Below are positions 44,083 to 51,832 of a stretch of DNA of 64,000 bases, piece by piece (the first letter of the stretch is position 1; each line of letters opens with the position of its first letter). Source of the stretch: Corallococcus coralloides DSM 2259. Lineage in GTDB: Bacteria > Myxococcota > Myxococcia > Myxococcales > Myxococcaceae. The position numbers were made by a program, and so were the translations under genes. The notes under the pieces were generated by a model. It saw nothing but the letters and a program-made list of their open reading frames with translations. It was not told the origin of the DNA and did no database searches. Location of the stretch: assembly GCF_000255295.1 (NCBI RefSeq), contig NC_017030.1:7228328-7292327 (forward strand), in the 5' to 3' direction.

Positions 44083-44576
44083 TCGTACAAATTACACCGG
44101 AGGCATTAGCTAGCCGAGCACCTTCTACTCGTTCGTAGATACAGCCAATCGTCGGACGAAGCCCAATCGAGCATCAAACATCTGCCGAAGATTTCGCGGG
44201 CGAACTGGATCCTAAGACAGAGCCTTGCGAGAAAGACAGCGTCGCCCGTGCGGCCGCTCACATACAGCGACTACGCCGCCCAAGGGAGGCATCCTTCACC
44301 TGACGCGACCATGAATCCTGGAAGCCCCAACATTCGTTACACTGCGGACGACCACTGGCTCGTGGTGTGCGGCGGCGCCTTGAAGCGACTCGGTTATGAG
44401 CAATACGCCGAGCTGACACAGTTCCTGGTGGAACAGGAGTGCTACGCCGGGTGCACCTTCAGTCAGGGTGACGCCTACATTTTCGGATGCGCCGGGGGGT
44501 GCGGAGACGAATGGGAACCCTGCTGTGTGGCGCAGGGTGGGAACCAACCATCACATCGCGAAGGTGCTGAAGCAGC
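44083..44576. other. 494-bp low-GC stretch, probably degenerate; weak ORF only
   Basis: A plus-strand frame opens with GTG 44248 or ATG 44311 and encodes MNPGSPNIRYTADDHW, then an acidic, Cys-rich segment (CYAGCTF, CAGGCGDEWEPCC). It then runs on antisense through the sce7726 gene with shadow-type composition. There is no Shine-Dalgarno. It may be the 5' part of a broken gene; otherwise nothing is recognisable. Confidence 0.35.
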
Positions 44577-45137
44577 TCACCAGTCTTCACGCGCCTTGAG
44601 CAGGCGGCGGACCTCCGCGCGCAGCGCTTCGGCGGGCAGCAGCTCCACCAGACGCTCGTACAACATCTTCTTGGGCTTGCTCCGCAGTCCCCTGGCGGCC
44701 TCCCGTGCCTCCAGGAGCTCCAGCGCCTCGTCGCGCCAGAGCAACCGGACCATGGCCGACATCTGCTGCTGGGGATTGCGCCGGCCCTTGCGCAAGGGGC
44801 GGAGCCTGACCGAACCGTCGCGCTGGGTCGTGGCCGTCTTGACGCCCCACCATGCGGGGATGAGTCCGAGAGCCTGTTGCACATGACGGGCGCCTACGAC
44901 GAGCGTGGCCCTGTCGAGCACCGCGCTGTACGCCTCGACCTGCCGCGGAAGTCGCTCCAGGGTGTCCCGTTCGCTCTTCAGCTCGTAGCCATGGAGTTCG
45001 CCGTTGATGACGGCCACGTCCACGAAGACCTGCCCGTGCTCCAGGCCCAGCTCCTCACGGATGAGCGTTCCAGGGTCACTCGCGTGAGTGGCCTTGAGGC
45101 TCGCCGTGAGGGCTTGTCGCACGTCGAAGTCACGCAT
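44577..45137 (-). CDS. sce7726 family protein, PD-(D/E)XK nuclease-like
   Basis: This 186-aa protein resembles the sce7726 family. The N-terminal part holds a plausible PD-(D/E)XK core: Glu28/Glu29, Asp40 in FVDVAVI and Glu52-Leu-Lys54 in YELKSERDTL, at the spacing seen in restriction-type nucleases. The C-terminal third is basic and helical. It lies 43 bp downstream of the caspase-like gene on the same strand and may be the last gene of the sigma/anti-sigma/caspase run. The function has not been shown for the family as far as I know. Confidence 0.7.
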   Translation of the reverse strand: MRDFDVRQALTASLKATHASDPGTLIREELGLEHGQVFVDVAVINGELHGYELKSERDTLERLPRQVEAYSAVLDRATLVVGARHVQQALGLIPAWWGVKTATTQRDGSVRLRPLRKGRRNPQQQMSAMVRLLWRDEALELLEAREAARGLRSKPKKMLYERLVELLPAEALRAEVRRLLKAREDW

Positions 45138-45180
45138 GGGGCCGCGAAGTCTACGAGCCCGGCCCGGCGAACGCGACAGC

Positions 45181-46809
45181 TCAGAGTGCGTAGCCGACCA
45201 TCAGTGACGCGGAGGCCCTGGGCACCAGCGCAGTGCCGGAGTCCCGCTTCGCCATGACGCCTCCGGCGGACGCGCTCAGGAGCATCGACAGGCGGCTTCG
45301 CACGTCCAGCCGCACGCCTCCGGTGACGAGCCCCAATGGCTCCAACCCGAAGCGCGCATCTTCGTCCGGAATGCGCGACTGGAAGACGGCCAGTGCCCCG
45401 GCCTCCAGCGCGCCGCTGAACGTCCAGGCTCCGAGCCTCCAGTGCGGCCCCGCCCCCAGCCTCAGCTCCAGCTCCGTCTGCTGGAAGGACACCCGGCTGC
45501 CTGTTCCTCGCCGCACCGCGAGCCCCAGGCCCGAGGTGTCCACTCCGGTGAACAGCCGCCCTTCGCGCACCAGACGCACGTCCAGGCCCGCGAGTGACGA
45601 CAGGCCCGCCACGATGCCCGACGTCAGCGATGGCCCTACGGCGACCAGCAGCTCCGAACCCGCCCCACCCTTTCGGGCGAGCCTCATCCGCGCGGCCTGC
45701 TCCAGGGGCTCGCCGCCCACCGACACGGCTCCGTCGAGAGGCACCTTCACCGACCGCTCCAGGTATCCGCCCTCCGCTCGCAGCAGCAGCCGGTACGCGC
45801 CGGGTGCCACGGCCAGCGTCGTGGGGCCCTCGCCCTTCTCCAGCTCCGCCACCAGCGCGCCACTCTCCGACGCCATGACGAGCCAGCGGCCCGGGGCCTT
45901 CACGTCGAGCGTCAGCCGGCCTCGTGCGCGCTGGGGCTCGGAGAGGATCAACTCTCCGCGCCCACTCAGGTCCATGCGGAACGTGGGACGCTGCATGCCT
46001 CCCGGAGAGACGAGCGTGGACTCCAGCGTCCTCGCGTAGGCGTAGCGGTAGGCCTCCTCCAGCGTGACGCGCCCATCTCGCGAAGCATCGGCCGCTCCGC
46101 GCAAGCCCACCGCCAGGTGGTGCGTGAAGAAGGAGCCCTGCAACGCATCCGACTCCTGCGCGTACTCATCCGCGCCAGACGCACTGATGACGACCCGGCC
46201 CTCCAGGTCCGAGGCTTCCATCGTGATGGGCGTGGCCACCGGCTTCAGGCCCTTCAATCGCGTGGCGACACCGGAGCGGCACGAGTCCAGGATGAGCAAC
46301 CCCACGCCCACTGGCGCGCCCTTGAGGAAGTCCACCAGCTCGCGCATCGGCAGTTCGGTGCCGCGCAGGTGCAGGCTGCCGTCGCCCGCGTGCGATGACA
46401 CGTAGAGCAGGAGCCAATCCCTCGGCGAGGCTTCCACGGCCAGCCGCGCCCGGAAGCGCGCCAGGGCTTCGCGCAGCTTCGTGGCATCCGCGCCCAGCAG
46501 CGTCATCGTGCGCTCAGGAGAAACAGTGCCCACTTCCTGGAGCACCTCGCGCATCCGCTGCGCGTCCGTCTCCGCGAAGCGCAGCCGCTCCTCGCTGGCC
46601 AGGCCCTGATTCTCTCCCACGATCAGCGCCCAACGGCGCGGCGCCTCCTCCGCGGCGGCACCCGGAAGCGGTCCCAGCACCATGAGCACCGCGAACAGCC
46701 GTCCCCACATGCCCAACGCCCAATGGCGCGGCGCAGCCTCCACGTCGGCGCCCGGAAGCCGTCCCAGTACCGCGAACACCTGCCCGCCCAGGCCCAGCAC
46801 GCGGCTCAC
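45181..46809 (-). CDS. Exported caspase-like (peptidase C14) protein with beta-rich C-terminus
   Basis: The protein has 542 aa. The caspase domain (about 58-290) has catalytic His140 in LLYVSSHAGDG and Cys177 in LILDSCRSG, plus ISASGADEYAQES and an FFTHHLAVGL helix. Residues 290-380 look Ig-like (PEGA-type, APGAYRLLLRAEGGYLERSV). The last 150 residues alternate like beta-barrel or outer-membrane strands. An N-terminal leader implies export, unlike cytosolic orthocaspases. The GTG start overlaps the anti-sigma stop (GTGA) and has GAGGG upstream; ATG 46710 is an alternative start at a second, duplicated leader. Confidence 0.82.
   Translation of the reverse strand: MSRVLGLGGQVFAVLGRLPGADVEAAPRHWALGMWGRLFAVLMVLGPLPGAAAEEAPRRWALIVGENQGLASEERLRFAETDAQRMREVLQEVGTVSPERTMTLLGADATKLREALARFRARLAVEASPRDWLLLYVSSHAGDGSLHLRGTELPMRELVDFLKGAPVGVGLLILDSCRSGVATRLKGLKPVATPITMEASDLEGRVVISASGADEYAQESDALQGSFFTHHLAVGLRGAADASRDGRVTLEEAYRYAYARTLESTLVSPGGMQRPTFRMDLSGRGELILSEPQRARGRLTLDVKAPGRWLVMASESGALVAELEKGEGPTTLAVAPGAYRLLLRAEGGYLERSVKVPLDGAVSVGGEPLEQAARMRLARKGGAGSELLVAVGPSLTSGIVAGLSSLAGLDVRLVREGRLFTGVDTSGLGLAVRRGTGSRVSFQQTELELRLGAGPHWRLGAWTFSGALEAGALAVFQSRIPDEDARFGLEPLGLVTGGVRLDVRSRLSMLLSASAGGVMAKRDSGTALVPRASASLMVGYAL
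46618..46785. repeat. Tandem duplication of the caspase gene's leader region
   Basis: Copy A (46618-46704) encodes GRLFAVLMVLGPLPGAAAEE followed by APRRWALIV. Copy B (46708-46785) encodes GQVFAVLGRLPGADVEAAPR followed by HWALGM. They share long blocks of identical bases and lie head to tail, so the signal-peptide segment has been duplicated in frame. Confidence 0.75.
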
Positions 46810-47525
46810 GGCACGACCCTCAGCAGCGTGCGCGCCCGGGCCTTCCCGATGGCCTCCGGCGTCGCCACCTCCAGCGGTCCCTGCCCCTTCCCGCGCGCCT
46901 CCGCGACGCGCGACGTGAGCGCCTCGCGCGCCTGCTCCACGTCCAGCGGCGCATCCGAGAAGAACGCATGCAACGCCACCGACCCCGGCGTCACTTCCAA
47001 TGCGGGAGACAACCGGACCTCCGCCCCCGGCTCCACCGTGCCGCTCGTCGGGCCTTCCCTCGGCCAGAGCGGATCCACCGCGCCCGCTTCATCCACCGCG
47101 AGCACCAACACGTTCCGGTACGGCCCCGTGCCCACCGCCAGCGTCACCTGCTCGCCGGGCCTTGCGTCCTGCACCGGCGCGCCCTGCACGGACAGCAGCC
47201 GCAGCGCCACGGTCCCCTTCAGCCGTACGCCGTCCTCCGTGCCCCGTGGCACGTAGACGACCAGCGCGAGCCCCACCGCCAGCGCGGTCACCAGCGGCAC
47301 GCCCCAGCTCCACCAGGGCTTCGCGGACCGGGCGCGCTTCTCCTCCAGCCTCGCCAGCACCGCCTTCGCTTGGGGCCGTGCCAGGCTCGACGCACGCGCC
47401 TGCTTCATCCGCTCGGCGATCATCCCGCAGGCCGGGCAGGCGGCCACGTGCCGCTCCGCGCGCCCCGAGGCATCCAGCCCCGACAGCCACTCGTCCAGCT
47501 CCAGCCGTGTCAGGTGCTCAGCCAC
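46806..47525 (-). CDS. Zinc-finger anti-sigma factor with DUF4384-like periplasmic domain
   Basis: This is a 239-aa single-span membrane protein. The N-terminal anti-sigma zinc motif HVAACPAC (H-x3-C-x2-C, about 26-33) should hold the adjacent sigma factor. One span follows (about 75-92). The periplasmic part (about 100-239) looks DUF4384-like (RPGEQVTLAVGTGPYRNVLV, then LAVDEAG). Its GTG start overlaps the sigma stop by eight bases, and its stop overlaps the caspase start, so the three genes are translationally coupled. Confidence 0.85.
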   Translation of the reverse strand: MAEHLTRLELDEWLSGLDASGRAERHVAACPACGMIAERMKQARASSLARPQAKAVLARLEEKRARSAKPWWSWGVPLVTALAVGLALVVYVPRGTEDGVRLKGTVALRLLSVQGAPVQDARPGEQVTLAVGTGPYRNVLVLAVDEAGAVDPLWPREGPTSGTVEPGAEVRLSPALEVTPGSVALHAFFSDAPLDVEQAREALTSRVAEARGKGQGPLEVATPEAIGKARARTLLRVVP

Positions 47526-48030
47526 GCTCCGCCTCCAACGCTTCCGGCAGCCGCCCCAGCTCCGCCGCCTTCTTCCGGATGGAGTCCAGGTCGCGGACGA
47601 TGGTCTTTCGCGACACGTCCAGCATCCCGGCGATCTCCTCCTGGGTCAGCCCGTCGAAGAAGTGCAGCGTGGCCACCTCCAGCTCGCGCTCGCCCATCCG
47701 CCCCACGAGGTGGCGGATGAAGTCCGCGGCCTCCCACTGGCTGGGGGTCAGCGCCGCGGCCTCCGGCGCCTCCAGGAGCGCCGGCTCCCGCAGCTGGCGC
47801 GAGCGCAGCGCGTTGAGGCACAGGTTGGTGGTGACGCGGTACACGTACGTCATGGGACGGGCCTCCCGTCGGAACCGCGCGCCAGCCGTCAACATGCGCT
47901 CGAAGACCTCCTGGACGATGTCCCAGGCGTCGGCATCGCGTCCCAGCAGCGCGAGCGCGCGACGGTGCACCACGGGCGCGAAGCGCTCGTAGAGCTCCCT
48001 GAGCTCCTCCGCACCGAGCCCGCTCGCCAT
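47518..48030 (-). CDS. ECF-type RNA polymerase sigma factor
   Basis: This 170-aa protein has sigma region 2 (DADAWDIVQEVFERML, then YVYRVTTNLCLNALRSR) and region 4 (FFDGLTQEEIAGMLDVSRKT, then IVRDLDSIRKKA). No C-terminal extension is present. ATG 48030 is chosen: the longer frame to 48090 would begin inside the predicted promoter element 48063-48090. It heads the coupled sigma, anti-sigma and caspase genes. Confidence 0.9.
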   Translation of the reverse strand: MASGLGAEELRELYERFAPVVHRRALALLGRDADAWDIVQEVFERMLTAGARFRREARPMTYVYRVTTNLCLNALRSRQLREPALLEAPEAAALTPSQWEAADFIRHLVGRMGERELEVATLHFFDGLTQEEIAGMLDVSRKTIVRDLDSIRKKAAELGRLPEALEAERG

Positions 48031-48062
48031 CCGATGGGTCCGACCTTCCTTTTCGTCCTTGA

Positions 48063-48167
48063 GACACCCGGCCCCGGCGGCCTGGGACATCGCATCGCAT
48101 CCGCGATGGGCTGTGGGATATTAGTCGCACCCCGGCGGCATGTCCCAGGCCGGCCGCACCGGGTGTC
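48063..48167. promoter_or_regulatory. Divergent duplicated promoter: 28-bp inverted arms facing both genes
   Basis: Arm 48063-48090 and the reverse complement of arm 48140-48167 match at 24 of 28 bases. Read towards each gene, both arms give TGTCCCA, 16 bases, TGTC. This resembles an ECF-type -35/-10 pair; ECF41 promoters are TGTCACA-N16-CGTC. The plus-strand copy ends ten bases before the lipoprotein GTG and the minus-strand copy ends 33 bases before the sigma ATG. Autoregulation by the sigma factor is inferred. Confidence 0.65.
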
Positions 48168-48176
48168 CCAACCGCC

Positions 48177-48743
48177 GTGAAACGACTCGTCCTCGCCACC
48201 CTCGTCGCGCTCCTGGGCGCCTGCTTCGACCCGCTCTACGAGGACCCTGACGAACTGGGCGAGGAGTCCTGGGCCGTCTGCTGCGTCCGCAACCAGGTGG
48301 ACACCTGCCTCTGCGAGGACCCCGACGGCTGTGAGATTCGCTTCCAGGCGTGCTCGGCCGGCACCTGCACGGCGTCGCTCCGGGACAGCTGCGAGACCAT
48401 TCCCGGCAGCCTGGACGGCGGCCAGACCTACGACGGAGGCGCGGGCGTCGACGCGGGCACCACCACCGACGGCGGCGTCATCATCGAGGATGGTGGCACC
48501 AGCACCGACGCGGGCACCAGCACCGACGGTGGCACCGACGCGGGCGTGGACGCCGGCACCGACGCGGGCGTGGACGCAGGCACGGACGCGGGCCCCCCGC
48601 CGGTCGTGACCTACGAGCCGTGCTGCGATCCGTTCACCCACCGTGTCACCACCTGCCGCTGCGAGGCCACGGGCTGCTCCAGCGCCTCCTTCAAGCCCTG
48701 CGCGTCCGGCCGCTGCGCACTCAACGGGGAGTCATGCGGATAA
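48177..48743 (+). CDS. Cysteine-rich lipoprotein with duplicated module and Asp/Gly/Ala/Thr linker
   Basis: This 188-aa lipoprotein has lipobox LLGAC. Two related eight-cysteine modules (about 34-72 and 147-187) share the plan CC-x(7-9)-C-x-C-x(4-5)-C-x(6-7)-C-x4-C-x(6-7)-C. Between them lies an acidic linker of repeats such as DGGTSTDAGT and DAGVDAGTDAG, a composition common in myxobacterial surface lipoproteins. No function is known. It uses a GTG start and shares the duplicated divergent promoter with the sigma operon, with only about ten bases of leader. Confidence 0.78.
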   Translation: MKRLVLATLVALLGACFDPLYEDPDELGEESWAVCCVRNQVDTCLCEDPDGCEIRFQACSAGTCTASLRDSCETIPGSLDGGQTYDGGAGVDAGTTTDGGVIIEDGGTSTDAGTSTDGGTDAGVDAGTDAGVDAGTDAGPPPVVTYEPCCDPFTHRVTTCRCEATGCSSASFKPCASGRCALNGESCG

Positions 48744-48756
48744 GGTCTCCCGCGGG

Positions 48757-49974
48757 ATGAAGGGCACCTTCCATTCGCTGCGCGGCTACAACTACCGGAC
48801 GTGGGCGGCCGGGGCGCTCGTATCCAACGTGGGCACGTGGATGCAGCGCACCGCCCAGGACTGGCTCGTCCTCACCCAGCTCACCCACAACAACGCCACG
48901 GCCGTGGGCGTGGTCATGGCGCTCCAGTTCGCGCCGCCGCTGTTGTTCCTTCCCCTGACGGGCTTCGCGGCGGATCACTTCGACCGGCGCAAGCTCCTGC
49001 TCGCCACGCAGGCGGCCCTGGGCGCGCTGGCGCTGGGCCTGGGGCTGCTCACGCTCTCCGGACACATCCGGCTGTGGCACGTGGACGTGTTCGCGTTCCT
49101 CCTGGGGTGCGTCACCGCGTTCGACGCTCCCGCGCGCCAGACGTTCGTATCGGAGCTGGTGGGCGAGGAGGACCTCGCCAACGCCGTGGCGCTCAACGCC
49201 ACCTCGTTCCACGCCGCGCGCATGCTGGGCCCCGCCATCGCGGGGGTGCTCATCTCCGCCGTGGGCTCCGGGTGGATGTTCGTCCTCAACGCGGCCTCGT
49301 TCGGCGCCGTGCTCTGTTCGCTGAGCATGCTTCGCGTGAACGAGCTGCACGTGCGGGACCGGACGCTGCGGACGGTCGGAGGCCTGATGGAGGGCTTCGT
49401 CTACGTCTGGAAGCGGCCCGACCTGGTGGCGGTGCTGATCATGTTCTTCCTCATCGGCACCTTCGGGCTCAACTTCCCCATCTTCATCTCCACCATGTCC
49501 GTGCGCGTCTTCGACCAGGGCGCCAGCGGCTACGGGCTCCTCACGTCCATCATGGCCATCGGCTCGGTGACGGGCGCGCTGCTCTCCGCGCGTCGCGCGC
49601 AGCCGCGCATCGGCCTGCTGGTGACGGGGGCCGCGGTCTTCGGAGCGGGGCTCACGCTCGCGGCGCTGATGCCCGTCTATGCCCTCTTCGGCGTCACGCT
49701 CGTCATCATCGGCGTGTCCGCGCAGACCTTCACCACCACCGCGAACAGCCTGGTGCAGCTGTCCACCGAGCCGTCCATGCGCGGGCGCGTGCTCGCCATC
49801 CTCCTGGCCATCGCGCTGGGCGGCACGCCCCTGGGGGCCCCCATCGTCGGGTGGGTGGCGGACACGTTCGGTCCCCGCCAGGCCTTGGGCGTGGGCGCCG
49901 CGGCGGGCTTCGTCGCGGCGCTCATCGGGCTGCGCTACCGCGCGAAGGCGGCGGCTACTTCTTCTCCAGGATGA
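48757..49974 (+). CDS. MFS transporter (EntS-like MFS_3 group)
   Basis: This 405-aa protein has about eleven or twelve spans. It shows the MFS signature between helices 2 and 3 (GFAADHFDRRKLLL) and AFDAPARQTFVSELVG, typical of the MFS_3 group that includes the enterobactin exporter EntS. The cargo is unknown and no siderophore genes are near. ATG 48757 is just after the lipoprotein stop. The 3' end overlaps the methyltransferase stop by 20 bp (convergent). Confidence 0.87.
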   Translation: MKGTFHSLRGYNYRTWAAGALVSNVGTWMQRTAQDWLVLTQLTHNNATAVGVVMALQFAPPLLFLPLTGFAADHFDRRKLLLATQAALGALALGLGLLTLSGHIRLWHVDVFAFLLGCVTAFDAPARQTFVSELVGEEDLANAVALNATSFHAARMLGPAIAGVLISAVGSGWMFVLNAASFGAVLCSLSMLRVNELHVRDRTLRTVGGLMEGFVYVWKRPDLVAVLIMFFLIGTFGLNFPIFISTMSVRVFDQGASGYGLLTSIMAIGSVTGALLSARRAQPRIGLLVTGAAVFGAGLTLAALMPVYALFGVTLVIIGVSAQTFTTTANSLVQLSTEPSMRGRVLAILLAIALGGTPLGAPIVGWVADTFGPRQALGVGAAAGFVAALIGLRYRAKAAATSSPG

Positions 49975-50767
49975 CGGCGTAGAACTCGATGCCCACGCCC
50001 TGCCGGTCCTCCTCGGTGATGTAGTCGTCCGGCAGTCCCAGGAACCGGCTCACGGTCTGCACGCCCCCGGGGCCCGGCGTCCACGGCTTGCAGAGCTCCA
50101 GGTACTCCGGCAGGGAGAACAGCTCGAAGCTCTCCCCCATCTTCTGGAACATGCCCACGAACTGCTCCCACTGGGGCGTCGTCTTCGCGGGGTCCTTCGT
50201 CTCGAACGTGGTGAAGAGCTTGGAGCCCGGCGCGGCCCAGTCGTAGAGGTCGCGGAAGAACTTCCGGTTCTCCTCCGCCTTGAGGAACACGGTGATGCCG
50301 TTGGCGCCCAGGGCCACCTTGCGCTCGCCGCCCAGGAAGTCGCGCACGTCCGGGCGCTCCAGGAAGGACTTCGCCTGGCGGATGTCACACTCCAGGTAGC
50401 GCACGCGCGGGTCGTTCCCCAACAGCACGCGCGCCTGCGCCATCGTCAGCGGATTGATGTCCGAGTACAGCACCTTCACGTCCGGCGGCAGCACCCCGTG
50501 CACGTGGTCGTTGGTGGGCAGGCCGGACGCGAAGTCCACCCAGTGCGTGAAGCCCTCCGCGGACAGCCGCTTCGCCGCGCCCTGGAGGCACGCGCGCAGC
50601 ATCCGCACCCACTTCCGCGTGGAGGGCAGCAGCGAGAACATGTACTCCGCCGCCTGCCGGTCCGCTTCGAAGTTGTGGGTGCCGCCCAGCGTGTAGTCGT
50701 AGATGCGTGCCGCGTCGGGAACCTGGGGATTCACGCCCGGCACGCGGGCCAGCTCGTTCACATCCAT
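49955..50767 (-). CDS. SAM-dependent methyltransferase (Methyltransf_19/DUF574 type)
   Basis: This 270-aa protein matches the S-adenosyl methyltransferase family common in actinobacteria: ARIYDYTLGGTHNFEADRQA near the start, VDFASGLPTNDHVH (cofactor loop), VLYSDINPLTMAQA and YLECDIRQ. The substrate is unknown. ATG 50767 with GGAG upstream begins right at the family's N-terminus. The longer frame through 51796 runs antisense-like through the neighbouring gene and is rejected. Confidence 0.87.
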   Translation of the reverse strand: MDVNELARVPGVNPQVPDAARIYDYTLGGTHNFEADRQAAEYMFSLLPSTRKWVRMLRACLQGAAKRLSAEGFTHWVDFASGLPTNDHVHGVLPPDVKVLYSDINPLTMAQARVLLGNDPRVRYLECDIRQAKSFLERPDVRDFLGGERKVALGANGITVFLKAEENRKFFRDLYDWAAPGSKLFTTFETKDPAKTTPQWEQFVGMFQKMGESFELFSLPEYLELCKPWTPGPGGVQTVSRFLGLPDDYITEEDRQGVGIEFYAVILEKK

Positions 50768-50874
50768 GGTCGTCGCTCCATCCGGGTTCGGGCCCCCCAC
50801 CCGCGTCGTGCGACTCGACGGGTGAGCCTGCTGTCCGGGCATTGTGCCGGTCCGCTCGCGCGGTTGCACCCTTC

Positions 50875-51738
50875 CTACGGAGCGACGCCCGCGACCTGGC
50901 GCAGCAATTCCAGCGGCCCCAGCGCGGCGACCGCGTCGAACTGCTCGGGCGTGCGCACCAGCAGCGACCCGGCGAAGCCCAGCGCGTTGACGTTGACGCC
51001 CAGGTGCTCCGCCCTGGCGCGGGGCACCAGCAGCATCCAGTCCCGGGTGACGAGCAGGTTGTACGGCGCGCGCTCGGCCAGCCCCAGCGCGTCCCGCAGG
51101 AGCCGGTACGCCGCCAGCATCCGAGCGCCCTGCCCCGGCGCGCCCCACGGCCCCAGGCCCGCCAGCAGGTGCGAGAACGGCAGCGACTCCGCGGCCACCA
51201 CGCGGCCCGGTCCCGGCAGCACGGGGAAGAGCGCCTCCACGGGCGCGCGCAGGCGGTCCGGCCCCAGGGGCGGCACCAGCTGCAGGTGCTTGTGGCGCTG
51301 GCTGGCGCCGGCCGTCTCGCCCGCGTTGTAGAAGGCCAGCCCGTCCAGCCCCTCCAGGCACGTGGAGAGCGCTTCGAAGTCCGCGTGCGTCAGCAGCGCG
51401 TCCTGCGACTCGAAGGCCCGCGTCACCAGGAGCAGGTGGTGCTCCACGACGTTGAACTTGTTGAGCAGGCACACGTGCGCGGGCGCCACGTCCCCCAGCA
51501 CCAGGTCCGGCTCCGGGTTCGCGAACGGGTTGAACGGCTCGGCGTGGGAAGGCGCCGGACGCTTGCGCTCCTTGAGCGCCACCCGTCCCAGCACGCGCAC
51601 CTGGAACGCCGTGCCCGCGACCGGCACCGTGCGCGCTTCGGTGGCGATGGGCTGGAGCGCCCCGGTCTCCAGCGCGTGGCGGGTGACCTCCAGCGTGCGG
51701 GGCCACAGGGCGGCGGGCGAAAGCAGTGCGGCGTTCAC
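50875..51738 (-). CDS. ATP adenylyltransferase / Ap4A phosphorylase-like HIT enzyme
   Basis: This 287-aa protein resembles yeast Apa1/Apa2-type Ap4A phosphorylases, which phosphorolyse Ap4A to ADP and ATP. Seen: NPFANPEPDLVLGDVAPAHV, LLNKFNVVEHHLLLVTRAF, a GASQRHKHLQLVP HIT-like catalytic segment (His-x-His-x-Gln) and a C-terminal domain with YNLLVTRDWMLLVPR. GTG 51738 is set by AGGAG eight bases upstream. It shares direction with the methyltransferase gene, 107 bp apart. Confidence 0.88.
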   Translation of the reverse strand: MNAALLSPAALWPRTLEVTRHALETGALQPIATEARTVPVAGTAFQVRVLGRVALKERKRPAPSHAEPFNPFANPEPDLVLGDVAPAHVCLLNKFNVVEHHLLLVTRAFESQDALLTHADFEALSTCLEGLDGLAFYNAGETAGASQRHKHLQLVPPLGPDRLRAPVEALFPVLPGPGRVVAAESLPFSHLLAGLGPWGAPGQGARMLAAYRLLRDALGLAERAPYNLLVTRDWMLLVPRARAEHLGVNVNALGFAGSLLVRTPEQFDAVAALGPLELLRQVAGVAP

Positions 51739-51832
51739 GGGCAGGCTCCTGGCGCGAGACCCGCCAGTCTGTGCCGTCCGCTGACCCGAGCGTCAATCCG
51801 CTTCCGGTGGGAGAGCGCTCCGGATGTCCGCC

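Noticed and set aside
49955-51796. 613-codon frame beginning at 51796
   Set aside because: Only its last 270 codons encode the methyltransferase; the upstream part is a shadow of the ATP adenylyltransferase gene in another frame.
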